Source: Eonycteris spelaea (taxonomy: Eukaryota > Chordata > Mammalia > Chiroptera > Pteropodidae). From it: 64,000 nucleotides of DNA. This document shows positions 25,488-36,900 of this stretch, piece after piece (position 1 is the stretch's first letter; the number at the start of each line of letters is the position of its first letter). The DNA lies in the NCBI GenBank assembly GCA_003508835.1, contig PUFA01000007.1, positions 20,607,001 to 20,671,000 of the forward strand. Direction: 5' to 3'. A program made the position numbers and the translations under genes. The notes under the pieces were generated by a model. It made no database searches and was not told the DNA's origin. It worked only from the letters and a program-made list of their open reading frames with translations.

Positions 25488-25562
25488 ATGGTGGTCAAAG
25501 CAGGGGAGGAGAGCAGCAGCGAGTCGCCGCCGCCGCCGCCGCCGCGCCGAGGCTGGCGCTGA
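25488..25562 (+). other. 24-codon open frame in candidate first exon
   Basis: ATG at 25488-25490 in an A(-3), G(+4) context, a favourable initiation setting, opens a 24-residue frame rich in Ser and Pro that ends at TGA 25560-25562. The (CCG)n run encodes its poly-Pro segment. If the exon is transcribed from upstream of this ATG it would act as an upstream open reading frame. The ATG also coincides with the YY1-like AAGATGG motif, so it may be chance. Confidence 0.3.
25525..25546. repeat. (CCG)n triplet run
   Basis: About seven tandem CCG/GCC triplets within the candidate first exon. A similar GCT/GCC run lies at about 25934-25968 in the same island. Short, but of the class that can be length-polymorphic. 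Confidence 0.9.
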
Positions 25563-25933
25563 AACTTTGCCTCGCCGGGGACCAGCACGTCCGCAGCGCG
25601 GCCGCTCCCGCAGCGGGGGCCGCCAGCCGGGGCTGCGCCGCCTCCGCCGAGCCGCCCGCCGGGCCGCCCGCGCCGCCCGGGCCCCGCGGCTGCCGCAGCA
25701 TTCCCGGGAAGGTGAGTCAGCCCCGGTAGCCAATGTGGCCATTGAAAATGGCTTCGGAAAGCGCTCGGCAGTTTGCCAGCGAGCTCGGGGGCCTCCGGTG
25801 CAGGGGATGCGAGCGGCTGCGGGGGCCGCGGGCTGCCGGGGGCCGGCGCGAACGGACCGGGGGGCCCCGGGCGGCGCGCGCCAGGGAGGGGTGGCTCGCC
25901 CCGGCCCCGCGGTGGGTTAACCCTCGGCAGGTA

Positions 25934-25968
25934 GCTGCTGCCGCTGCTGCTGCCGCCGCCGCTGCTGC
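25934..25968. repeat. GCN (GCT/GCC) triplet run
   Basis: About eleven alternating GCT and GCC triplets in the CpG island, downstream of the candidate donor site. On the minus strand it would read as poly-Ala, which explains alanine stretches in open frames there. Confidence 0.9.
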
Positions 25969-27899
25969 GGGATTCGGGGACCGCCCCTCCGCCTCCTTCC
26001 TCCCCGCTAGCTCTTCGCTCGCTCGCCTTGTTACAATGTAGCCTTTTCTCTGCGCCGCCGTTCTGCCCGCTGACGGACGTGGCCGCCGACCAATGGGAAC
26101 GGCGGCACGGGCATAGCGTTCGGAATGAGTCCGCGGTGACACGCGCGGGGCGGGGCGCCGAGGGCTGGAGGTTGCACCGCGGCCGCTGGCCTAGTTCTCC
26201 CGAGCTCTTTCGCTGGTCGTCTGGGGCTGATGCGGAGGGCTCTGGTCTTTTGGGGATGCGGAGGGGGCCTCTTCCATCGCGGTCCACGATTCCCCACTAA
26301 ACGCGATCGAACCGGAGGGCGTTTCTTTAATATATTTTAAATCTTAGTTGTGCTGTAGACTCTTTGGGAAATCTCCGGAGTGTAGCCTCCATCCCTCCCA
26401 CTTGCACTCCCCAAGGTTCTCTTGGATGCAGAAACTGCGGAAACTTCGCGGCCAATGACCTTTCCCCGGTCAAGGCCAGCATGCCCCTAGGCAAATTGCT
26501 CTAGGGAGAATACTGATGTCTTGGGTGCTGGGCGATGATGGTTGAAAAGTTGCCTGTACCTTGAACCAGGTTGGGCTCGAGAGGCTTAGACTCCCCCAGG
26601 ATGGGCCGAGACGTGGGCGAGAAAAATGTTAAACCTCTCTTCCTTCTTAGGCAGTTTGCTTTATGTGGAGAAAGGCTATGGTATATAATTTAGAGTGGCT
26701 GAAAGGAAACACGCCCAGTTCTTTGTGCGCGGGGACAGGAGACAATAATGAGAGATTGCTCTTGATCCTTGGAAACACTATAAACTTTAAGGGTTTTGCC
26801 TGCTCTGGGGCAAAAGAATTTTCCATGGCGCATCCTGCCTGCGGCACCCAAGCTTGTCTTTGCCCACATTCCCCTTGAGAGGAAGGAAGGTATTGGGGTG
26901 GGGATGGGGTCTGCGGGCCAGAAATCACAAGCTGTGTGTGGTCTTCTCTGGGGAGTGGAGCATGGCCTTTGCCCACCAACTCTGAGAGGTGGGCAAGCAG
27001 AGTGTTTTGTGAGCACGTGTCTGCAAACTTCGCTTCTGGGAATACAGCCCTGGCCCTTCGAGTGGAGTTAATGGAAGAGGACTTCTCCATCGGAATCCTT
27101 CCTCTGCCTTATAAACTGTGTGCCTATGGACTTGCCACTGTTACCTTGACCTCTCTGAACTTTGCTTCTCTATTCCTAAAATGAAGCCAACAAAGCCTGT
27201 TTGGCAAGGCAGTTTTGAGATCAAATGGAATGGCAGAGATAAAATGCCTCACCCATGGCCGATGTATGATGTAGGAAGGATTCTCTCTCCCTGGGATGAG
27301 TACACATACTGTACTGGGAATATCAGAAATGCCTGACAGGCCCCACTCAGTCCATCCTGTGCCAAACTGACAGAACTGCCAAGGAGCAGCTGAGACAGGG
27401 TCCAGTTCCCTTCCCTAGTGACATTCTCAAAGCTCTGGGGCTCCCCTCCTTGTTCCAGAAGCCTTGATCAGCCGTTGCGACCATCGCTTATATACTCTTT
27501 TGACCTGAGTTACAGTTCTGTCCTCTAGAACCCTTAGATTAATGTACTTCATAATTTGTTCTCCATAGTGTCAAGTTAAGACTTTGTCATCTGAATCTTT
27601 CCTCACCCGGACTTACAGTTAGGCGGGGGAGGGGGGACAGTCTCCCTGGTTCTAGGTTATGGGCAAGTATGAAGGAAGTAAAGAGCACTGGACTAGGAGT
27701 CAGGAGTCATCGCTGTTGATTCAGTTGGCTCCTTCACCTGCCCTCTTGGCTATCTCATAGTCATAAGAAACATACGGAGTCCAAGGCTGTCCCATAATCT
27801 TCCTCCCTACACCTCCTCCAAGGCTCTGATCTTGGCCGAGGCTACCACTATCCTGCTAGTCCTAAAGGCAGAAAGCTTGATGCCTCTGCTCCCTCACCC

Positions 27900-28335
27900 C
27901 AATCTGTTCTAGCTCCAGATCTAAGGAACTGCGGCCTATACATCGAATCCGTCCCCTTCTCTCCCTCTCTTCCCATCCAGCATTTTAGTCAAGCCGCTGC
28001 TGTCTCTCCCCAGGACAATAGCAAGAGCCTCCTAAATGTCCACCTGCAACCCCCCTTCCATGCCTCAGCATTCCAGCCAGAGTGATCTATTCCAAAGATC
28101 ACATCAGGCCTTCCATTTCCTGCCTGAAGTCTTCCCAGAGCTTTTGGGATAAAAAAAAAAAAACAAATTGTTACCGTGACCTAAAAGCCTCTGAGTGATC
28201 TTACCCTTGTCCTTTCCTTGGCCTCATCGCTCACCCTTCCCTGAATCTCTCTGCACTCCATGTCTTGTCTATGCTGGTCCTTCCTTCTGGAATACTGAAA
28301 CAGTTGCTGTCTAACGAATGAGTTAAGGTTGGCGA
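27900..28335 (+). mobile_element. L2 LINE fragment
   Basis: Forward L2: 'atcacatcaggccttccatt', 'tgcctgaagtcttcccagag', 'ctctgcactccatgtcttg', 'gtccttccttctggaatact'. Contains an internal run of about 13 A residues near 28151. Confidence 0.75.
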
Positions 28336-28782
28336 AGGGCAAAATGGCATGGGAAAGTGTCTGATGATCCTTAATGCTCTCCCTTAAATATTTCCAGTTC
28401 ATCCAGGCACATGGTAGGACTGAATATAGGTCCCTGTGTGCTAGGGTGGAGCAGTGTGACTAGCCAGTGAGGTGTGCACTACAGTGAGACATGTGACTTC
28501 TGGAACGAAGTATTTAGTTGCTGGTATGGACCCTACAGAGTGCTCTTTTCCTGTGGCATGGCAGTTGGCTTTAGGTGGGATGGTGGTCGCTCCTGCTAAC
28601 CTGGGTCCCATCGTCACATGAGTAGAATCCCTTGATGCCTCATGATAGACATGCAGCATGAGTGAGTGATAACCAAGCCTTTGTTGTTTTAAACCACTGG
28701 GATTCTAGGATTATTTGTTACTGCAGCATAACCTAGTTTGTCCTGACTGGGACTAGAGGAATATTCCAGGCAGAGACAAGTA

Positions 28783-29017
28783 TAGTTGACCCTTGAACAA
28801 TGTGAGGGTTAGGGGTGCCGACCCCTCTGCCCGTTGCGCAGTCAGAAATCTCCTTATAACTTTGGACTCCGCAAAAACATAGAGTCAGCCGTCCACATGA
28901 ATTCCATGAATTCCCAACTGTGGGTTGAAAAAGTTGGCCTTTGCACAACACGGGTTTGACTCGCATGGGTCTACTTACATGCAGATTTTTAAACCTATGT
29001 TGTTCAAGAGTCGACTG
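28783..29017. mobile_element. MER2-like Tigger MITE with TA target duplication
   Basis: Terminal inverted repeats are clear: the left end TAGTTGACCCTTGAACAA matches the reverse complement of the right end TTGTTCAAGAGTCGACTG, and TA lies on both sides (28781-28782 and 29018-29019). Length of about 235 bases fits a short non-autonomous TcMar-Tigger derivative of MER2 type. No transposase. A short CA run follows at 29019-29028. Confidence 0.85.
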
Positions 29018-29079
29018 TACACACACACAGACTCATCCCCAGCAGCCTGGTGACCTTTTGGATAAGCAGATCTGAGTCT

Positions 29080-29570
29080 ATTAAGCCCTTCCTGAAAAAC
29101 CTTCAGGGATTCCCTCTGCCGCTAGGAGAAAGACAAATCCTTAAGTGGCCCTCCAGATCCTATGGGGACACAATCGTGCATCCCTCTACTTGCTAAGTTA
29201 TGCCTAACATGGTGCTTTCCTCATGTTATCCCTTCCACTCTGACTATGCATTCCACTTCTCCTTAGGCCTCCTCATCCTTTGTCTTTCAGCTTCAACATC
29301 ACCTCTTCAGGAAAGTCCTCCCTGATTACAGCCTCTCATGGCCCCATGTACCTCTCTTTGTAGCACTCATCTTAGTAGCAATTTTACACTTATTGGTGGA
29401 ATTATTGATTACAGTCTTACTCTTTTTTTTTTTTTTCACCAGACCATAAGCTCTGAGAGGGTAGGACCTGGGTCGGCTTGTGCGTGCCCCAGTATGTCCA
29501 GAGTCTGCACAGGAGAACTGCTAGAGAAACACCTTTCGATGAGTCCCTGAGCATTGACTGAGGCTCTCTG
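29080..29570 (+). mobile_element. L2 LINE 3' fragment
   Basis: Forward L2: 'tcaacatcacctcttcagg', 'aaagtcctccctgattacag', a T13 run at about 29426, then 'agaccataagctctgagagg'. Confidence 0.8.
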
Positions 29571-29879
29571 TGCGCTGGGGGCTAAGGACAGGATTAATGG
29601 ACGTTGCTTCTCTGGGATGTGGGCAGGTGAATCCAACTGGAAGGAGGTGTCAGGCATGGCAGGCAGAGTGATTGGCCTATCGAGTACAAATACCACACTC
29701 CCCGAACTCACAGATGTCCCTGCCCCAGGAGGACCGTGTTTCTGGGATGTATGGGAGGAAATTCCAGGAGGGCAAGTGTGTGATTTAACAGACCCTTGAC
29801 GTCCCTGCTGATCTGGAGAGTATGTGATTCAGTGACAGGCCACATATAGGAGACCCGGGGATGATGAAAACCAAGGTGA

Positions 29880-30110
29880 TGACAATGAAGGAAGCTGATG
29901 TTTATGAAGGGGTCATTGTGTGCTGGATATGGTAGTAAGCATGTCACATCCCTATGCAGAAAACAGCTCCGCAGGGTAGGGATTGTTATTTCTATTGCAC
30001 AGCTGTGGAAACTGAGGCCCCACAAGGTGAAGTAAGGAATCCAGGGCCACATAATGGTATGGCCAGGATTAGAACTCTGGCCGTCTGATGCCACCTCCTT
30101 AGGGAGCCCT
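29880..30110 (-). repeat. MIR (reverse)
   Basis: Reverse MIR: 'tattgcacagctgtggaaa', 'ctgaggccccacaaggtga', 'aggattagaactctggccg'. Confidence 0.75.
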
Positions 30111-30594
30111 GAGAGTGAGGGCAGAGGGCAGGGCCCACTGAGTAGGAGCCCCTTTGGAAATGTCAAGTGGGGTTAGAAAGCCCTCATTGGAGGACAAGTT
30201 TCTCAACAGTAGGGGTTTGAGCAAGGGGGTTTCTGGCCCAGAGGTGTCTGATGGCATTGGTGCCAGGGCTGGTCTAGGACCATCTGGTGCATTTCTACTC
30301 CTGCTGAGGTGCAGGAGTTCTTGGGGGTCCCAGAGCCCTTGTTCTTAGAGTAGGGCCTGGGAGGGGCTTCCCTGCAGCTGGCCCGGGGGCTGCACCGGAA
30401 AAATTAGCCATGCAGAAAGAAGGAAAACAATGAAGAAAAAAGGAAAATGTGCTGTTATTTTTAAAAAGCCTGTTTCCTATTGCAGATTTATATCTGTGTT
30501 GGAAAGGCTGGTGTTCCCCAGGGCAGCCACACTCGTGCCGGTGTCCCTGGGCTAAGGTCTGTAAGAGGGACTCGAGTCTGGGGCATCCTTCAGT

Positions 30595-31200
30595 CCTTCA
30601 TTCATTCAGCAGGTGGTCAGTGTCCACGGGCTTAACCTGTGCCAGGCACTGTGCCGAGCTCGGGGATGTGTGTGGGACCTAGTCCTCACCCCCACAGAAC
30701 TCACAGACCGGCGTGGGAGGGGGCAGTTAACCCCGCAGTTACAGGTTATAGCAGAAGGATGCAGGGGAGATGGCTGTCAACACTAAGTCAAGGAGAACTT
30801 CTCTGAGGAGGAGGATTTGCAGCTGGGTTTTGAAGGATGAGTAGGATCTGGAGAGCAAATACGGGACAGGCCTTCCAGCATAGGGTTTGGCCGACACACA
30901 GGCATGGCCCATAGGAGGGTTTGGAGAGGCTCATGTAGTTCATTTGGCGGGATAGTGTGTGTGAGGGGGGAGGTGGGGGGAAATGAGGCTGGAAAAAGAG
31001 AACAATCGTGATATGACTAACACCAGTCCCGGTTGTATAAGGAGAAAGTCCACATGGGGATCAGACCCAGGTCCCAGAGATTAGCAGCAGCAGCAGCAGC
31101 TCGGGTGTGAAGCTGGAGGCAGGGAGGCCGGTTAGGAGGCTGTTGCAGCAATCAGGGTAAGAGAGGGCGAGGAGGAGGACGGGGGCTTGGTGGTGGCCAC
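30595..31200 (-). mobile_element. L2 LINE (reverse)
   Basis: Reverse L2 begins 'ttcattcattcagcaggtg', then 'ctgtgccaggcactgtgcc', 'gagaacttctctgaggag', 'cagctgggttttgaaggatg'. An (AGC)6 microsatellite is embedded at 31083-31100. Confidence 0.75.
31083..31100. repeat. (AGC)6 microsatellite
   Basis: Six perfect AGC units within the reverse L2 copy. Confidence 0.95.
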
Positions 31201-31969
31201 TGCAAAAGGGAAAGTGGAGGCACTGGGACCTGCCCCTCCACACTGGGACTCAGAGTGGGTGGGTTAGGTACAGTTCCAGGGGCCACAGGTTCCCTAGTGT
31301 GCCTGGCTTCTGTTTCTGAGTAGCCAAGGCGCCCCCAGATAAGATGTGGCAAAGTGCCTTGGGCTGGCCTCTTGGCAGGGAGAGGGGAGTTGAGAGGGAG
31401 CCGGGCGAGCGGGGCTGGGGTGGGGTGGGGGTCGGGCAGTGCTGTGGCCTGGAGAGAGGTGTGGGCCTCCGGGTCATTTCTGTCCTGCCACTTTGGCAGC
31501 TGGGAGACCTGGGCAAGAGGGCTTGGGGTTGACTGTTTCTTCATCTGCAAAGCAGGAGTGATGATAGTGGCCGCCTCATGTAGGCCCCAGAGGAAAAAGC
31601 CCCGAGGAGGAGCCACGGGTGGTGTGGGCCGGCTCTGGGGCCACCTACTTGGGTGTGAGGTCATGACCAGAGGCGAGGCGTGCCTCAGGGCACTGAAATA
31701 ATCGTGTAGCCCTTGCTGGGTACAAGATATCAGAGCGTGTCACGGAGGTCTCTCTACTTAAAGGTGACCTGGCCACACTTTGAGACACTGACACGCCCTC
31801 TCCCACGGCTTATGTTCAGGGCCAAACATGTCTGGGCCTCAGTTTCCACCTGTGCGAATAGAGACACTATGGTCAGTCCTGTCCTACATTCTGTGGAAGA
31901 AAACCAAACCAAACCAAAGTTTAAGAGGAACATGGATGAGCACAGGGCACTAGACGGCGATCCCATGAG

Positions 31970-32080
31970 CCTGCTTCCACATCTATTTATGGACAAGGAA
32001 ACTCAGATTCAGAGAGGTTAAGTGACTAGTTCCACGTCACACAGCCATAACGACATCTTTCCAACCACCGTGAGAAACCC
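31970..32080 (-). repeat. MIR fragment (reverse)
   Basis: Reverse MIR: 'ttatggacaaggaaactcag', 'agaggttaagtgactagttc', 'cacgtcacacagccataac'. Another reverse MIR fragment lies at about 32530-32650. Confidence 0.75.
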
Positions 32081-33764
32081 ACATTTATAAAGGACGCCGT
32101 GGGGGTCGCTTGCTCGTGTTCCCAACAGGTACTCTAAACACAGGGTCCGATTTATAAGCTCTTGCTGTGCACACTAGTTTCAGGCCCCTCTCCCTCCCCA
32201 TCCCAGGAACCTCATGGGTCAGAACTGGCAAGCACATCTGGACAGACCAAGAGCCTCCATCGCAATGACACTGGCTGAGTGGGCAAAGCTGGAGAGAGGC
32301 AGAAGGCTGCTGGGCATCCTGCTCCCTAACATCAGCCTGAAATCGGGAGTGGGTGCCGAGGGGTGGGAACCCTGTTTGCAAACTGAGTAATGGCTTCTGG
32401 AGCCTTCAGTGCCTTCTAGAGCTTTCCCTTCTACCCTCTCTCTTCCCCACCCCACATGATCCATATGGGCAACCCAGGACACTCTCCCCAACTTCACTGT
32501 CTCTCAAACCCCTTAGCATTAGTCCATGAAGCAGGCAGGCCAGTTCTCATGACCTCCATTTTACCACTGAGAGAACTGAAAAACAGAGGGAAAGTGACTT
32601 GATTAAGGTCGTAGAATTTAGAGAGTGACCAAGCTAAAATTCTAACCCCAAATCTAGCATCCCTTCCCAGCACCCTGGGCCTCCTCCTGGAATCAGAGCA
32701 GAATGGGGACCTCCGAGAGTGTTTGTCCCGTCTCCATGCCCTGCCCTCCAAGACAAGAGGCTGTCTGGCCACTGGTTGGATATCTACAGTGGCAGGAGCT
32801 CACTCAGACCTGGGGGACAGAGGCAGCATAACCCAGCTAATATGCACAAAAGAACTTGGGGTGAGGAGAGGGTAGTGACCAATGGGCTCCTTCTCCCAGG
32901 CTCAGGGTGGTTTTGGAGGCAAGCTGATCTTCCAGCAGGCAGGAAGATCAACTTCATTTGGGCACTGAGCTGGCCCAATATGGATATCACCAAGCAAGTA
33001 AATATGGAACCACTCCCACAATGCCAGCTTCCCCGCAGTGGCTTCTCCCACTATCTGGTACTTTCCCCCAAGGGCCAGGAAGGGATCCTGCTCTCAATGT
33101 CCAGGGGACAGAGATAGCCAGCTTGGGAACCTCCAGGTGGCTGAGAACCTAGAAAGCAACTGAATGGACCCTCGGCCTCAGGAGGGAGTGAGTCTCTCAT
33201 GGGGCAGCTGACTGTGACCTCGATGGGGCGGATCAGCATTGTCATGGCCCAAGGTACAGAGAGGATGGGCTCTGGGTGGGTGGTGGATGGTGGCTGGGTA
33301 GGGAGGAGGTTGCAGGCTGGGGTCATCCCTGACCTTACAGCTTGGCCCTTCACTGCCCTAACCCAAACAGGGTGGCATTTTTCAGGGCGGTGCAAGATCC
33401 CTTCTCAGACCCGCGTGTTATAGAGAGAAAGCCAGATTGGCTGGAGGGGGCTGGTGTTTGGGGAAAAGTGAAGAGGAGCAGAGGTTTAAGGTGTCCCAGG
33501 GAGGGAAAGGGTGGGAAAGCAGAAGCCTGGAATAGGAGGAGACAGGAAGGTGAAATCTTCAAAGGAAACTTAGCAGCCAGGGAAGAATTTACCCCAAAGA
33601 GAAGATGTTGGGTCTTGGCGGGAAAATGAGCAGAAAGGGAGGATCCAGGGCAGAGTTTCAGGCCGGGTAATCCCCAGCCTTTTATAAATATCAACAATGG
33701 CCAAACCTGAACAAGGCTCATAGGTGTGTACGGGCCCGGCCTGAAGCAGCGTGTTGCTCCATAT

Positions 33765-33930
33765 GACGCGGGCCTTATTAGCCTAAGTTTACAGCGGAGA
33801 AATTGAGGCCCAGAGAAGTGACATGATTTATCCAAGGTCACACAGCTATGACAGGCTGAACCAGGATTTGAACCCAGGTCTGTCTGATTCTGGAGTCCGT
33901 GCTCTTCACCACTGATTGCATGGGATTGCC
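33765..33930 (-). repeat. MIR (reverse)
   Basis: Reverse MIR: 'agaaattgaggcccagagaa', 'ccaaggtcacacagctatg', 'aggatttgaacccaggtctg'. Well preserved. Confidence 0.85.
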
Positions 33931-34569
33931 TCACTGCTCCGATGTCCGGCCAGAGCCCACGCTGGTTGGGGAGGGTGGACTGGAGGACTCGCAGGTTCCA
34001 AATGTCTGCGCCGTGAAGCTGGGTAGGATGGAGAAAGCACAGTGTTGGCCCGCTCTAGCATCGGGCCAGTGACCCTTTCTGTGCTTCCATGAGAAATGGG
34101 GATGCCTCGGGCGGGGACTGCCCATGTGACAGGGTTGTTGGGACCTTTCCACCCAATATTTGGGCCAGCAGATGTTCATGGAGTGCCTCCTTGGGCTCTG
34201 GGCGTCCGAATATAACCACGTGATTTGATGGGCCCTTCACGCAGGTTCTTCTGGGAACCCCAGGTGCAGGCCCCCAACAGTGCCACAGAGCAGCAGGTGA
34301 GCTGCAGACCCCTGCTCAGCCGTGGTCTCTGTGTTACCAGTCTGCAGCAAGATAGGTACAGACACGGAGGATATATATGGAGAAACTCATATCGCAATTT
34401 GACATTGCCATGTCACTTTTTATTATCATTTATAAAAGCATCAGTTGGCAACAGATTGGAAAACTTGAAAGAAAAAAAAAAGTCTCTTGACCACACATAG
34501 TTTGAGCACCTCTGGCCCAGATCCTAATTGTGATTGAAGGTAGGAAGTGCCCTACTTGCTCAGGGATGT

Positions 34570-34900
34570 GGAGGGGAGGGGCAAGTCACTCTGCCATGGA
34601 CGGCGGAGGAGGGAGAGGACTGGTTAGACTTCCCAGAAGCGATGTTGGCCTGAACCGTGAAGGAAGAGATGCTTGCCAAGTGAGGAGAAGGGAAGGACAG
34701 TCCAGGCACAGGGAACAGTATGTGCAAAGGCAGGCAAAGCGAGGATCCTGTGGTTCGGGGGATGGCATGTGATTTGGGTGTTTGGGGAAAAGTTGGTGGA
34801 GACCGCCCGCCCGGGAGAGGCAGGTCAGGGCCAGACTGGGAGGGCCTTGAATTCCAGGCTAAGGAGCTGAGACTTACTTAAAAGACCGTCCTGGAGGCAG
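34570..34900 (-). mobile_element. L2 LINE fragment (reverse)
   Basis: Reverse L2 middle part: 'ggcctgaaccgtgaaggaag', 'cacagggaacagtatgtgca', 'aaggcaggcaaagcgagg', 'gggccttgaattccaggct'. Confidence 0.7.
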
Positions 34901-35694
34901 TGGAGATGAGGTGGGTGATAAGATCACAGCTAAGTGGGTGCTTTAAGGACTGAAGGTGCCATGTGGGTGTGGGTACCCTTTTGGTCTTCAGCCTTAGGGA
35001 AAGTGTTTCTTGGTGCCCAGTGGAGTGAGCTGCTGCGAACAGGCCCCTGAAGCAGCCAGCACCATAGTTCAGCCCAGCTGCCCGCGAGTTAGTCCTGGCT
35101 GGACAGTCAGGCAGGTCTCTGGTATGAGTGGCAGGCCTTCCCAGGCTGCCCTGGTTGGCATCTAGTATGACTGACTGGCCCCGGTGGGACCCTCTCATCC
35201 CCATTGCCCTAAGCAGCCTGTGTGGTATGCTGTCAAAGTGGTTGTGCCGGGGCTCCCTGAAAGTTCAGAGTCACTCTCAGGAGTGTGACCAGGAGGAGGG
35301 AGGCTAAGATTGGGAGGTTGGCTAGACACAGGAACCTGGTGTGTGATGATGTGGGGTCTGTTTAGGAGGTGAGCAGTGGAGAGTGGCCTAAAGTTGCCTC
35401 CTGCATGAATCGTCTGAGGGGCCAGGGCTCAGGCTTGCATTTGTGGCCTAAGGAGTGAATACTAGTTCGAGTCTGTGAAGGACAGTTGATGTCCCAACCT
35501 GGGCCAACTCAAGGGAGCAGACAGCTCATCGTCGGGGAGTTGCTGCCGTGGTCCTTGGCTCTGGCACAACCTTCTGTCCTGAGAGGAGCCGGCCTGCTCT
35601 GTCCTGGGCCTGCATGTGGCCACAAGTCCATGGAGAGTGCCAGCTGCCTGGGAGGGAGCTGTGGGAAGTGCTTCTCCTGCCAGCCCCACCTACG

Positions 35695-35735
35695 CCCTCC
35701 TCCTCTGGGGCCCCCCTCCTCCTCTGGGGCCCCCG
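35695..35735. repeat. 19-bp GC-rich tandem duplication
   Basis: Two adjacent copies of a unit on the pattern 'cctcctcctctggggcccc'. The copies appear identical apart from the junction. Confidence 0.85.
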
Positions 35736-36759
35736 TTCAGGGTGGCCCAGCCTCCTGCTCCCTCCCTGCAGCTCCTTGTCAGCGGGCCCCACACAGCAAG
35801 CCCGGCTGTCTGGCTGCCTTTCAGCAGGCAGTGCAGCTGCCTGGGATCCATGGGCCAGGGCTGGGCAGGCATTCACAGCCTGGCCAGGCGCAGGCTTTAG
35901 GGCCAAGAGTCATTGAGGTGCTTTGGTTTTGAAAGTGGCCTTGATCATGCTTGGAGGCTCCAGGCTCCTCAGACCGCTCTGGCTTTCTGCCTTGGGCTGG
36001 TCCTGCTCGGGACTCAGTACTTGCCGAGGGTCTCCCTGAGGTGCGGTAGGGCAGCTCTGGGGCAGCTGAACCCACCTCAGGCTTGTCCACTGCCGCAGTG
36101 TCCCAGAGCTGGTGCCCTCACTGTCGGTACCAGGTGGGACCTCCGTGCTTCTCACAGGACCCCCTGCGCCTGTTCTGCGTGGCCCAGGCCTCCTTACCTC
36201 CCAGACCTAGTTACCCAAGGCCTCGCCTTTGTTCTTCGCAGCCTGTTGGCTTCTCTCAGTAACAGCTTTGCTCTCCTTCTCCTGTGGTTCTGTTGCTTGC
36301 CCCTGCCCTAATTCCATGGACTACCGGTGAGGCAAGGACTCCCTGGCCTGGCTCCCAGGGTCCCCACCACCCACCCCCAGTTTCAGGTAGAAATTAGACT
36401 CTTCCTTGGCACCTGCCAGTGGCTCCCCACCCTCCATGAGCACCCTGGCCTTTGGCCTAGCACAGCAGCCAAGAAAGCCTCCACTGCTCTTTGACACTTA
36501 CTCCTGTCTCCTGTGCCCTTCTCTCTGCCTAGAATCCCTCTGCCTTTTTCCTTCCTGGCCCCTGCCTGGGGCCAGTGACGGGCTCTCTGGCTGCCCCTGG
36601 GCCCTCAGACTTGCAGCAAGTCTGGCTGCTTTGGGAGCTCAGTCATTGTCACCTCCTTTTCTTAGTGCACAGCGTCCATGGTGTGGATGGGGCTGCGTGT
36701 TTTGTGGGAATCCAGATGGTTCTCACAGAGGCTACATGGATGCTCTCATTTCATTCACA

Positions 36760-36900
36760 CAGCTGGCTGGGGAGGTCGATACTTTGAGCCCATTCTGCAG
36801 ATGAGGAAGTTGAGGCGGTAGGGGGTTTGGTGACTTTGTCAAGGTCTTATAGGAAGACAGGGGCAGAGATGGGACTCAGACTCACTTCTCTTAACCCCAT
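36760..36900 (-). repeat. MIR fragment (reverse)
   Basis: Reverse MIR: 'cccattctgcagatgaggaa', 'tttgtcaaggtcttatagg', 'gagatgggactcagactc'. Confidence 0.7.

Larger units (their letters stand above)
25488..25711 (+). other. PRDM11: candidate non-coding first exon with splice donor
   Basis: The right edge is defined by a donor GAAG|GTGAGT (GT at 25712-25713), a full consensus inside the CpG island. The left edge is not determined; 25488 is set at the ATG of a short open frame, and transcription could start tens to hundreds of bases upstream. Joining to the acceptor at 60566-60567 would give an intron of about 34.9 kb, normal for a PRDM first intron. The link to PRDM11 is inferred from position and strand only. 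Confidence 0.45.
25310..26320 (+). promoter_or_regulatory. CpG island, probable distal PRDM11 promoter
   Basis: About 1 kb of CG-dense sequence with GC boxes, CCG and GCN triplet runs and CCAAT boxes at 25730-25734 and 26090-26094. A YY1-like AAGATGGTGG lies at about 25486. It contains a consensus splice donor on the + strand at 25712-25713 and lies about 35 kb upstream of the first PRDM11 coding exon with no other gene between. I infer a promoter with a non-coding first exon of PRDM11. Alternatives are a separate non-coding RNA or a bidirectional promoter; long minus-strand open frames across it look like composition artefacts. Confidence 0.65.

Noticed and set aside
25220..26287. 355-codon open frame on the minus strand across the CpG island
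   Set aside because: Pro/Ala/Gly/Arg-rich, stop-free only because of GC-rich composition; open frames also occur in other phases here, and no domain is recognisable.
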